A DNA stretch of 64,000 bases from Clonostachys chloroleuca. Taxonomy: Eukaryota; Ascomycota; Sordariomycetes; Hypocreales; Bionectriaceae. This document shows positions 43,691 through 55,059 of this stretch, piece after piece. The DNA lies in contig JBANAY010000003.1 of NCBI GenBank assembly GCA_037952775.1, positions 26,102,001 through 26,166,000 on the forward strand, given 5' to 3'. The notes under the pieces are model-generated. The model was given only the letters and a program-made list of their open reading frames with translations, was not told the origin of the DNA and ran no database searches. The translations under genes and the position numbers were made by a program. How positions within the stretch are numbered: position 1 is the first letter of the stretch; every line of letters begins with the position of its first letter.

Positions 43691-46600
43691 TCAACCCGGC
43701 AATGACGTCTGCCACAACTCCAACCCCACGCCACCAAGCGCCAAGGTCAGGTTTCGCCCGGGGAGAATCTCTATGTCGCCAGGGTCTGCCACCCCGCTGT
43801 ACATGTCCGCCTGAAGGCAGATGCGCCCGTCCTTTGACATCGTCCAAGCTTTCAGGCGCTGGTCATTGCTGGCGGTGAATACCACTAGAGACTCCCCCAC
43901 TCGCTCCACGGCCATACCATTGATGGCCGCCGCGTGGGCTCTGCGACATACGTGCCGAAATACTGGTTGGTAAATGTCTCGGGAGAGCAGGCTTAGCCCG
44001 AGTGAATTATCATCACCACCCGTCACCACGTAAAACTGACCTGCGGTTGCGGGAACGAGGGCAAGGCATTTTATACTATTCTGGTGGACCTTGGTAACGT
44101 TGTTGAGGACCCATTGCTTGGTATGCTTGTCCTCCACATGTCGTATTTTCCACGTAGCGATGTGTCCATCCGTCGACGCAGTCAAGACGGCCATCTCGTT
44201 CTCGCTCGCCTCGACTATACCCTCCAGACTGGTCAGAGGTTGGATCTGGGTTAGACAAGCCCCGGTATAAGCCCCCTTTGCCAAGACCTTGAAGCCATCT
44301 GATCTGTCAAACAGATACGTAGAAAGGAACGAATTTGAGAATGCCATGGTGATGATGATACTACCGTCCTGCCTCGGCTGCACGGAAAAGTCCATGATTC
44401 TCAAGTCCTTATCGATATCTGTTTCATCAAAGATACCTTCGCAGGTGACACCAAGCTGGGAATAACCCCCCTGAGACTTCGTATTCTCCATACGAAAAAC
44501 TCGGTGCTACCCGCACTGCTGAAAAGGTACCCATCCATCTGCCCTGAATCCGTAGCCGAATTCGATGGTGACCACGCCAGTTTTTGGATGCCTGCCATGT
44601 GCGCTTTGATGAGTGCCAAACATTTCATTTGCTTTGCGCCGTCCGTTCCATATTCAGGGCGTTCCCAAATCCGTATAGTGGTATCCTCTGCACCAGTGAC
44701 AATCAAATCATGTGCGGAGGTCATGGCCCGGACTTCACGGCCGTGTATCCCCATCTTGAGAGCGGCGTAAGTCGGGCGTCTCTGATAGTACAAATACAGG
44801 GTTGACGTCTTCGTGAACGTGAAAAAGAACGGGTCTCGGTCAGATCGTCCAGGTAGGAAGCTGAATGATCGGTGAGCGCCTCCACAGTCGACAGATGCCC
44901 GCTCCTCCCTTCTAGTTTCGTTCCAAACGACGAAACACTTGCTCCTGAAACCGTAGAGGATGAGTTCAGGCTGGGGGTCATCCGTGAACCAAGCACCCTC
45001 AATCATTGGTCCAAAGGGAGGTGATGATTCGTGAAGAAGTTCAAAATTGGTGACAGACTCACTGTGGACAATCTCATATATCCTGAACTTACCATCTCGT
45101 CCAGTAGTAAGGAAGGATGTACGGTTCTGAGAGTCTTGGGAGCCCGGGAGCGCAACAATAGAGCAGATAGCATCAGTTGACCGAGTGGCAATATCACACA
45201 CTGACTGATAACCATTGTCCACCGGCGCCAACACAGACATCCAACCATGTCTCGACCCGATCACTAAAAACTGTCCTATTATTGCGGCTGATGCTGTCAC
45301 GAACTTAGGGTTGAGGCCAGAAACCTCGACTTGATCCAAGAGTTCTCCTGTAGTGGCGCATAGTGTCAACCACGTAGGGTTGGACGCTCCGAATAAATGC
45401 ACAAGGATATCAAGAGACTTTGCGCCATTGGCCTCCCGTTGAATATTAGTTGATAGGCAAGTTATGCCTACAATCTTCCCTGGCAAGCTAGCAACACGAA
45501 ATAGTCGGTCAAGAGCAAGATGGTAAATTAAGACACTTCCACTAGTTGCGCCCAAAACTGCGATTCCATGAGCAGCTTGCTTTAGAACGTATGTCCGCTC
45601 TACATCCTGGAGTAGAGCCTCCTCGACATGGATTTCTTTCCAATCCAAATTGGCTTCGCGAGTAGTGCCGAGGAGAAGCCTGCCATGAGACGTGGCGGCC
45701 ACCAATTCCTCCTTGGAGATGAAGTCGTACTGGCCAATGACTTCTTGTCTTTTCTTCTTGAGCTGTTGAGGTGTCTCTTCACTCGGCTTTGGTATGTCTA
45801 CCGTGACGAGAGCACTAGGCGTGGTTGGACTTGCGGAATTTTGTAAGCTCATTGCCTCTGATTCAGTTGTGTGTGCCTCAATCAGAGAGATTCTACTATC
45901 CGCTCCACCTGTAACGATAAGTTGCTTGTTGCCTGAGCTTGAAACCGCTCGCGACCACAAGTGTTTCCCTTCATGGAGAGGAAATACCCCTTTGAGGGTG
46001 AGCGTGCCAGCCAGTATACTTTTATCTGCTTGGGTCTCGGTGACATTTTTGGCATGAAATTCCATTTTCCAGCACTGCGTTGTTGCATCTTCTCCAAAAG
46101 AGTAGATGTCGAGCGTGTTCTTTGTGTCCAGAATACCAGGCTCTGTAGCAGCGGGGAACTTTACGCCCCAAATCCTCGAAAGATGGCCCATCGCCATTGC
46201 TACGGGTGGTCTTGACCCATGAGTAGGATGGGCTTCATCACTACCGAAGCCAGTCTCCCTTGCTGTGCTGAAATGAGTATTCGTGTGTTCGATTGCATCC
46301 GTTTGCTCGCTGATGTCCCAAATACGGATTGTCCGGTCATCGCTAGAGGTGGCCAAAAATCGTACCTGGCGCCCGCCGATGATGGTGTATAATGGAGATA
46401 TATCCACCCCAAAGATCGAACCTTCGTGGCCTGTGAGGACATACAGCAGCTCGTGTGGGCTTTCTCGCCCAGCGCCGGCCCAGGCCTTCCAAACCAGTAT
46501 CTCGCCAAAAACAGTCCCAGCAGCTACCAGAACGCAGTCGGCGGCAAGCCAGGTCAAGCTTGCCGAGTACAGGCCAGGCCGCGCTGGGGCGATGACCTCC

Positions 46601-47147
46601 TCCAGGACTATCCGGCCCTCCTTCTCCTCATGGCGAATCAAGACGGCCTCGTTGTGTGCTGTTACTAAACAGGCGCGCGACCTATCATAAGGCGAGAATG
46701 CGCCGTAATAAATCCAATCTGGCGCAGTGGCAGTTGCAACGACCGAGGGTACTCGGCCTGTGTCCAAGCCATCCGTAGACACAATGGCGATCAGCTTGGC
46801 TCCCCAGATGAGGAGCTCTGCCGGCGAGTCTCCTTCAGCAGGCAAGATGGACAAGCCATGAACGATCTGCTCGTCGAATATACGGAACTTGCAAAGCGAC
46901 TGCCTGGCCTCAGTGTCAAAAACCTCTATCTCATTGTCCTGCCCTGCCAGAACCAGCTGCTTTCCCGTAGATGCGTGGGAAAATTCCAAAGCAGTGACTG
47001 GCACTTGGGACAACTCCCGTTGGAGCTTCACCTATCAGATGGGTCAGCATATTAAAGATCGTCCATGGCACATGGCAGAGGGGCAGACATGGAAAGATAG
47101 GGTATATGAGGGACTGGTGAAGGAGGAGTACCAACATTGACAGGCAT
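43691..47147 (-). CDS. trm734: WDR6/Trm734 (Rtt10) homologue, with a one-base frame break
   Basis: The main frame runs from a splice acceptor at 47032-47033 (first codon GTG 47031) to about 44,470, and a second frame continues to the stop at 43691. They meet at a G6 run (44466-44471, C6 on the + strand). One extra base there joins EFFVWRIRSL to GYSQLGVTCEG and gives ~1,113 aa of WD40 repeats. Typical motifs are AAGTVFGEILVWK, GHEGSIFGVDISP, DDRTIRIWDIS, GHLSRIWGVKFP and TGGADSRISL. A small first exon, 47136-47147 (MPVN), is plausible but unproven. Trm734/WDR6 partners the Trm7/FTSJ1 methyltransferase for 2'-O-methylation of tRNA wobble position 34. The break is most simply a missing base in the consensus, though a real disabling mutation is not excluded. 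Confidence 0.85.
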
Positions 47148-47713
47148 GTTTGAATCGAGATGAGTGAGGCACGGCTCAGCAGCAACTTTCCATGGCAGGC
47201 ACGAAATCCAAGCGCAAAAAAATTGGAAATTGGCTATGGCTTTGTCATGAATATTTTATCTCTTGATAACACTTTTGCAGCAGCTGCGCATACTCGAGAC
47301 TGCTATGGAATGGGTAGAAATTTGGTGCCGCAGACCCAATAAAAATTTTGCGAACAAAACCACCACCAGGCCTTTCGGTCCAATTCATTCATTGGCCTCA
47401 CGAGGCTGAACACTAGCACACAACTTGCACGCAGAGAAGACTGTATAAAAATTTAAGAATAATGATAAATGTATTCCTGATCCTTGACGCTTGCGGTTAT
47501 TATGTCAAACAAACATGAAGGCCGTCGTGTCATTTCTATCTAACCCTTCTGAGCCTCCAATTCTAAGAACACTGCTTGTGCTCGTCCTGTCTTCCAGGTC
47601 CCAGGTTAAAAATCCCAAGCATTTCAAAATCCAAACGCCGGCAATGCAAAAAACGTAATCGAGAGAGATAGTTTCCATGGTTTGTAAACGTGATTCATTA
47701 TTTCAGGTTGGGT
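47148..47713. other. Intergenic between the Trm734 and Sur7-like genes
   Basis: AT-rich DNA with no supported gene. It contains the promoter of the Trm734 gene and the 3' region of the Sur7-like gene, as both are on the minus strand. Confidence 0.6.
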
Positions 47714-48667
47714 TTATGCGCGGTGGGAGAATGGCTCGTAAGCAACATCAGAGTTGCTATGGCCGTGGGTCCTGGAGTTCTTGTTGTACGAGGGCTGGTA
47801 CTGGTTGTGGTAGCCTTGGCCGCTGGTCATCTCGTTGTCACTGCCGATGGGGTAGTAGCCGGAGCTGGGGATGAGCTTCTCGCCATCGCTGCGGCGCTTC
47901 TCGCGGTGGTCAGGCTTGCAGCAGCAGATCGTGAAGAGCCAGAACAGACCAGCGGCGAGGGAGAATGCGAAACCGATCCAGATACAGGCGAGGAAGTTGC
48001 CGTTGAAGCTACCCTCAACACCGTAAGGCTTGCCGATGGTCTTGATGGCGCTGACGACGACGACAGCCATTCCAGTGGCGAGACCGGAGGCGGCGAGAGA
48101 GAAGAGGATGGCCACAATGCCGATCAAAGTGGTGAGGCAAGAGATGATTCTTGTGCAGTTGGAGAAGATACCAACCAACAGCTCGACACCCAGCGAAACA
48201 AGGGCGATGATGAAAGCGATCTCGGTGTACTTAGTAACGGTGGTGAAAACATTAAGAGCAGACTTCATCTCGCTGGGGAGCTCGACTGACTTTCCAGCGA
48301 TGGGGTCGAGGAAGTCCTTCTTAATTCTGGTGCTGGCCCAGTCGAACTGAGCCTTAGTGCACTCCCGGTCGGTACCATTCTTGTTCATGCAGTATCCCCA
48401 GAGGTTGACATCGTAAGAATCACCGAAGCCCAGGTTGGATGCTGTGATACCTCGAATCTCCTCGGCATCACGGCCTAGTATACCGAGGTTTTCGGAGACG
48501 AAGTTGCTGATGCTGTTCTCATCGATGTCGAGTTTGGAGAGATCGACCTTGAAGAGGTAGACGCTGTTGTGGGCGACACCGGAGAGGGCGGCGATCAGGT
48601 AAGAGACGATAGCACCTATCGTGAGTAGGACGGGAATTCCCACACAGACGAAGCGTCCAGCTCGCAT
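47714..48667 (-). CDS. Sur7/PalI-family plasma membrane protein
   Basis: A single exon of 317 aa. I placed the start at ATG 48667 (MRAGRFVCVGIPVLL) because it begins just before the first membrane helix; the frame is open upstream, but those residues are unlike a membrane protein. Four transmembrane helices are seen: CVGIPVLLTIGAIVSYLIA, then IAFIIALVSLGVELLVG, then IIGIVAILFSLAASGLATGM-like (approximate), then FLACIWIGFAFSLAAGLFWLF. The extracellular loop carries VNLWGYCMN and a later Cys (RECTKAQFDW), the W..C..C pattern of the claudin-like Sur7 family. The tail is polar and Ser/Tyr-rich. Sur7 proteins mark eisosome or cortical patches and cell-wall stress. The exact paralogue is not assigned. 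Confidence 0.85.
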   Translation of the reverse strand: MRAGRFVCVGIPVLLTIGAIVSYLIAALSGVAHNSVYLFKVDLSKLDIDENSISNFVSENLGILGRDAEEIRGITASNLGFGDSYDVNLWGYCMNKNGTDRECTKAQFDWASTRIKKDFLDPIAGKSVELPSEMKSALNVFTTVTKYTEIAFIIALVSLGVELLVGIFSNCTRIISCLTTLIGIVAILFSLAASGLATGMAVVVVSAIKTIGKPYGVEGSFNGNFLACIWIGFAFSLAAGLFWLFTICCCKPDHREKRRSDGEKLIPSSGYYPIGSDNEMTSGQGYHNQYQPSYNKNSRTHGHSNSDVAYEPFSHRA

Positions 48668-51409
48668 TTTGACGTTGTAGTCTGGTCGTGGATTGGTTAA
48701 CTTGTTTTGTCTTGGCGTTAAGCAAGAGTGACGTCGAAGCTTAGGCGGGATGAGTTCGACGTAATCGGGTTGCAGGCGTCTGTTGGATAGCGAAGGAAAT
48801 GGGAGGCTGTAACTGCAACGAAATGCTTGACGGGATGCAAGAAACGAAACCAACGGGCGAACGCAGGATGATGGAGGGAAGGAAAAGTTCTTAGAGTTTC
48901 ACGGTTGTCAGGCCCTTAAGTATACAGCAGAAGAACCTAGGACAAGCTGAGGACGGGGTGACCCAAACAGCAGGGCTGTGTGAGCCTGACATGGGTGGCG
49001 CAGTGAGATAGGAAACGCGTCGTTGGGCTGTTGGTGGAGTGACGCTAAAGAGGTCAGCACAGGGTTCCACCCAGACAAGATCCAAGCACAGTGAACTCAG
49101 CCACCACACATTGTTGCCTCCAAGCCCACATTCTAGTGGCCAGTGATGCTGGCATGCGATGCACAAGCCAGTTATGCCCTCGCTGGGAAAAGAAAACGTC
49201 ACCTCCAGCAGGGGCCTGGCAATGCCCTCAGTATTCCCTATTTGGGGCAAGATTGTGCGATGGGGAAATAAAACAGATGAGGATTTTTTTCACTGAATTC
49301 GGTGCTGCCCCTGCCGAGACTCCTTGGCTTCCGCGGGATGCATACGTACTTTGTATCACTTTAGATGCGGCCATTCATTGTCCATACCAGTCACCACCTC
49401 GTACACGTTAAGCTCCTCCGACGTAACACACAAATTAGAAAAACGGAGAGATTACGTTTGTTTACGAATGTAATCAGGGGGCTGGACTTGTCAATCCACT
49501 GTACGGGATGCCCCTCCTCCAGCATGCTGATCAACTCGCTCTCTGACGTTCCTCGGGAGATCTAGGTGGGCTTACTCTCAAGTGGGTAGGTCGCTAGAGG
49601 ATCTCTATTTTGAACAGCAATTGAGGATTAACTTCAGGCCGACATTACAGCCCCCAGCGCCGTTTCACGATAACTGTCGCACGGTGCGCATTAGTTTGTG
49701 GGCATAGTGGAGAGTGTTTATACATCTACCTACGGGACATACGTACTTCCATAGAGCACACAATGGTCGATGTGCAGATCGCATCGGGCAGTCCTGTTGC
49801 GAAATTTTCCTAAACATGCAACATAGTGCGATGCGCCTCACCAACCTAATCAGTGATAAAGCTGACCCGAGAGTCATTCGCACCTGGGCCAAGAGTTCTC
49901 AATCAATTCGATAGTCCTGGCTTGGATCGCTGCGGCTGGAGAGCTGGAAGTCTTTCTCTCTCTAGCGGCGTTTCCCTCAAGCCACACAAGCTCAGCCCAC
50001 TGTGCGTTGACCCGACTCGACCCCGCCACATCGCCCACACCTTCACTGCCTTCGGCCCTTCGCTAAGCTTTCACGAGGGCAGGCCCAGGCACTACTATTT
50101 TTAGAACGCAACGTATTCCTCTGCCCACCTCCGCCATCGACCAGTCAGCCCCCGACCGACACGACGACCATTGGCGAGCCCGCATATGCTAGAGGCCCCG
50201 GCCCAAGCAAGTAGCCCTTTGCAGCCATGTGAGCACTTTTCACTGATCTCGGTAACCCATCAGCGTGGTGCATTGAAACACCTGGCCCCCACCCCCAAAG
50301 GCCGATGATGGATAAGCTGAACCAGCAAATGGCAGTTAGACAGGCTCTATAGGTTCAGAAGTACGTAAACACCAGACAGCAACCACACGGGGGTCGTCTA
50401 AGGCTCCAGGGTCACTGAACCATGAACGCTAAGAAAAAGTGGTGGCCAATGGAGTCAGCGCTATCACAGCACATCTCTCTATCCCAGCCATTGTGGTGTA
50501 ATACTCTACGTAGTTGGTTGTATGTCAGAAAGCATCATCGGATGTCCCAACCCAATTGAGGAAAACTCAACTCCGGGAATGCGTCAAGGACGCGAAGCAA
50601 TTGGAGCCGTCCTGACAGACCGGGCAATACATAAACTACAGATAAGCCCCACCTGTCGGCAATCGGCTTTCGACGACTCCAAATCTAAGCACCACAGACA
50701 GATAGTGGCCAGTCATGGGAGTGGAGTTGAGGTGAGCTTATGGAGGGAACTGGGCAAGCCATCCCGCGATGAACATCAGCACAGCTCGTTATAAAGTGCA
50801 TATGCCTGCGCATAAACCCAGAGAAGAGTTGGAACTCGACGAAACGTATGATACCATATAAGCCGGCTACAAGGGCTTCTAACCATGCTCCCTGCTATAA
50901 TAAAATGCCCAATCTCCCAAAAGGGCCAAGCTGGTAATATGGGAAGGTGGAGGCGGCCTTCATCACCGTGCTAGCTATCGCCTGCCGACTAACCCCCAAG
51001 ATTCGGCATGCCACCTGCCGTGCTGCTGGGCATTCAAGGCAGGCAACGAGCGCTGTTCTCTGCACGATTGCGAACCGCGCAGTACCACGCCGAACACGGC
51101 AGATTACGCATGCGATGGGGCCCTCCCTGCCTCCGATAGCTCCGTTCCATCGCCGGGACGAGCGCCTTGACTGAGGTGTCTAAGTCCGGCTCCCGGAAGC
51201 TGTGGCATGGCGCCTGTAGGTGGTGTAAGAGCGGGTGGGTGCTGCCTATCTACAGGCAGGTAGGTGCTCCCTACAGGTTGGTCCTGCCTCTTGGGCCCCT
51301 CCTGGGAACCTGAACCTGGGAGAGGGGCGCCAAAACCTTAAATTTCTGCCGTCGCCCAATCCAGTTCCACAGGTACCAGACCAGCGAGTTTTCGCCTTGG
51401 CAGTACATG
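48668..51409. other. Gene-poor region, ~2.7 kb
   Basis: The first ~250 bases are the Sur7-like gene's promoter. I see no supported protein or RNA gene in the remainder. TACCTACC-type motifs occur (near 49,728), as elsewhere in the intergenic DNA of this window. Confidence 0.5.
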
Positions 51410-52387
51410 AGCCCGGAGTCTGGGCCCCGGATTTGGGCGTCACCACCGCTGCCAATCGCCGCCCATCAACTGTCGCCGCAGTCACAGGCTCTCCTCCTGC
51501 ATCATTTTTTTCCAGCCATCATCACCGGGCGTCGACCTCTCTCGCGACCTGTACCTCTCCTCGCCAGGCCCTGCCGGTGCCTTACATATCATCGCTTCTA
51601 ATCCTCTCCAGTCCCCCGCCTCGTGCGCTCCGCTCCTCGCCTGCCCCCTTACCATCAATCTCGCCCCTTCAGAGATTGTCACTCTGCACAACAGGACGAT
51701 AATCAGAGCCCCCTCCTCACATCAGTTATCACCTGCAAGCGGGCACGTGCCTCGGATTAGCATTGCCCTGTGAGAACCGGTGAGTATTCAGCTCCAACTC
51801 CCGGCAATTTATTCCCATCTGCGATCTCGGACGTCTATCAGTCAGAATCAGAACCAACTCTTTTCTGCTGGCGCAAGTCTCGGCACCGTACCCGCCAAGC
51901 TGTCTTGTCTATCTTTTTGATAATCCGTCGCCTCGCTCCCGCAACCTGTCTCACAAACAGCGATATTCGTCAACCACGCGCTGCGACCACTTTCATTTTG
52001 GTATTCTTGCAGCAATTTGCTGACTTTTTTCGTTTCTTGGGTAGCAACTATTCGTTCAGTAATACCACCCTGGCCTGCAGCAATCGATACCCAATCCGAC
52101 GGACGTCATTCATACTGAGCACACCCTTTCCTCACGCACGTCTAATCGGATTCGTCGAGGCGCTTGCCCAAGTCACACAAAACGGACACTCTAAAAGGCT
52201 CACGGTCTGTCCCTTTTTCCGTCCTTGGCAGATTGTTTCACCCTCCCTAGAACCGACCAAGCCTGTCAGCAGCGGATTGCAAATCAACAACCTTTCGGCA
52301 AGGCTGATTCCCAGAGGGCGGGCGCAACCCTGCGGAATTTGAGACAGGTGTCGCACTTCCTTGTCGAGTGGGATCTCCAACGGCAAG
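51410..52387 (+). promoter_or_regulatory. Long ATG-free leader of the Ppz-type phosphatase gene
   Basis: After the ATG at 51407-51409 there is no ATG on the + strand for 978 bases, up to the start codon at 52388. The stretch is C/T-rich. A strong donor-like GGTGAGTATT at 51779-51788, with acceptor-like sites such as GGCCTGCAG near 52,080, could mark a 5'-UTR intron. I infer a long scanned leader. Confidence 0.5.
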
Positions 52388-54111
52388 ATGGGTAATCAGA
52401 GTTCCAGGGAAAGTGGTTCATCCAAGGGACCTGGAGCTTCGGTTGGGGACAGCCTACAAAAATATCCGTCGTTCAGCAAATCTGACACGAAGGAATCGTC
52501 ACGATCGTTCCGTTCTCTCCGATCCAAGATCCCAGGAAGTGGCAAGCTAGACAGCCCGCGAACCTCGGCCATCCTATCAAATGGCGACTCGGGTGACAAA
52601 ACAGCAGACGCGGCGTCGGTCAGATCGGGGCGAAGCGCACGATCCAGCGCGTCCCGGCCAAACCGACCCGACATACCAAATCTCAGGACGGATTCAGTAG
52701 ACACCTCAGTAGAATCACCTCTTTCACCCACCTCCGACGACCAACCCCCACCCTCTCCAGTGCAGTCTCAGTCTGTGAAGAAGGGTCATCATTCTGACCT
52801 GAACGCTGCCCAGGCCTCGGGCGAGGTAGACCATGTGTCCGACCAACCACCAACATCTGTAGCGAACGCCAATACAAGCACACAATCTCCTGGCCAGTCC
52901 ATCCTTGTGAGGCGTGAGAATGCGCCCAACCCAATCCAGCAGGATTCCGCGACGGATTCGAGCAAGACTGAAACAATGAACAATGTGGCCATGTCGGACA
53001 TCAAAGATATTGATCTGGATGATTTTATCAAGCGTCTACTTGATGCGGGATATGCTGGCAAAGTTACGAAGAGCGTTTGTCTAAAGAATGCAGAGATTGT
53101 AGCAATCTGTCAACGAGCAAGAGAAGTATTCTTGAGCCAACCGGCACTCCTCGAACTCGACGCTCCTGTTAAGATTGTGGGCGATGTGCATGGTCAATAC
53201 ACCGACCTTATTCGGATGTTTGAGATGTGCGGATTTCCACCCAACTCAAACTACCTCTTCCTCGGCGATTACGTTGACCGGGGCAAGCAGTCCCTTGAGA
53301 CGATATTGCTACTTCTTTGCTATAAACTCAAGTTTCCCGAAAACTTCTTTTTGTTGCGCGGCAACCACGAATGCGCCAATGTCACAAGAGTCTATGGGTT
53401 CTACGATGAATGCAAGCGAAGGTGCAATGTCAAGATCTGGAAGACCTTTGTCGATTGCTTCAACACGTTACCAATCGCGTCCATTGTTGCAGGGAAGATA
53501 TTCTGCGTCCATGGCGGACTATCACCCGCACTGAGCCAGATGGATGACATTCGAAACATTGCTCGTCCTACGGATGTTCCCGATTACGGCCTCCTCAATG
53601 ACCTCCTCTGGTCTGACCCCGCTGAAATGGAACAGGATTGGGAGGCCAACGAGCGCGGTGTGAGCTATTGTTTTGGCAAACGAGTCATTACAGACTTCTT
53701 GGCAGTTCATGATTTCGATCTAGTTTGTCGAGCACACATGGTAGTTGAAGATGGCTACGAATTTTTTAACGACAAAGTCTTGGTAACCGTTTTCAGTGCA
53801 CCAAATGTGAGTTTGTCTTTCCAGAACGTATTTCTTAGTTCGATTTTGTCACTAACACGACATAGTACTGTGGTGAATTTGACAACTGGGGGGCAGTGAT
53901 GTCGGTGTCGGCCGAACTGCTCTGCAGCTTTGAGCTGCTGAAGCCTCTTGACTCCAGCGCACTCAAGAGCCATATCAAGAAGGGACGAAACAAGCGACAA
54001 CAAATGCTAAACAGCCCCGTGAGTAGAGTTATCCGAAATCATTCGTCCTCCGCGCCATGCAGCACTCTAACCTTTCCTTAGCCTGCGAATGTGCATCCTC
54101 AAAGCGTGTGA
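52388..54111 (+). CDS. ppz1: Serine/threonine protein phosphatase PP-Z (Ppz1-like)
   Basis: Three exons: 52388-53806, 53866-54018 and 54082-54111, giving 533 aa. The N-terminus MGNQSSRES carries a probable N-myristoylation Gly2, as in Ppz enzymes. About 205 residues of Ser-rich disorder follow, then the PP1-type catalytic domain with the metal-site motifs GDVHGQ, GDYVDRG and [23 protein letters not shown] is characteristic of PP-Z rather than PP1. The last exon adds PANVHPQSV. Yeast Ppz phosphatases act in cation homeostasis, cell-wall integrity and cell cycle, and are inhibited by Hal3/Vhs3. I chose ATG 52388 because it is the first ATG in almost 1 kb and gives the myristoylation site. The exon phases are all zero. 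Confidence 0.95.
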
Positions 54112-55059
54112 GCGTATATACAGATATAGGGGCAACCCTGGGTTATTCAATCTAATTCAGATGTATCTCGACCAAGGGGCGTCGAAGTTGTTGAGGGCTC
54201 GGGAGAAGCGGGCTCTAAGAACACCTTACGGTCGGTTCGATTATTATTAACACGAGGAGAGATTTGAGGCCAAACTACAGTAGAGCGAAATTGACCAATG
54301 GCGTCCGGGGGTCAACGCAGCGAGGTGAAACTCGAGGCTAATGGCCATCGCCTAACTTGGTCCCTTGTTGAAGGATGAGACGTAGCTGTCCCTATCCACA
54401 TCCCAGAAATGGGTGGTTCAACACAGGGATCAAGTCATATCAATCTCAATATCATACTTCATGGCGGTTTCTGAGGATGTTTAATCCAGGATCCTGCGAG
54501 ACGACAGCCTGTGTAGAGATATTTCGAAAGGGCAGAGAAGGAGTGGATGCAAGCGTGGGTGCCGATTCGTCTGGGGCTTTATGCGTATCCCAGTATGTAT
54601 TTTATGCTATGGCTCGCGCAAATCTTGCGTCACACTTAGTTCTTATTGTTTGGAGGAGTTTTCATAGTTTCAAATTAATACCCAACCTGGTTACTGCATA
54701 TACCAAGCCTTGTCGTCGTGATTGAAGAAACATAACACATTAGATGGCGAACATTCAAAGCGAGAATCAAGGGTGATAAATAGCATCACCCCATTTTATA
54801 TGCCTAAATGGTTGAGAGAAGAAAATTATGCGAAACCAGACTTAAGAAAGTCATCCTATAATACCTACCTCTCTTGTTGAAACATAGCAGTTGGAGCGAC
54901 AAGTGGGCGGATATGTGGGTCACGTGAAATCTTGGAAACTTTTTGATTCAGTGTACGAGCCGTTTGGCAACATTCATCATCGCCACTACTTGCGGCCAAG
55001 CCATCCTTCTTCTCACGCTTTGCCGCCAATGCATGGGAATCCTGCATTAAAATACGGCA
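54112..55059. other. Intergenic between the Ppz gene and the Gly/Arg-rich protein gene
   Basis: About 950 bases of 3' flank and promoter. No recognisable gene. Both neighbours are on the + strand. Confidence 0.55.

Noticed and set aside
47690..48289. Open frame of 199 codons on the + strand
   Set aside because: It is antisense to the Sur7-like coding exon, has no domain, and is Gly/Asp/Glu-rich as expected of a shadow.
51770..52342. Open frame of 190 codons upstream of the Ppz gene
   Set aside because: It begins with GTG and contains no ATG-initiated frame; the stretch is ATG-free and better read as a 5' leader.
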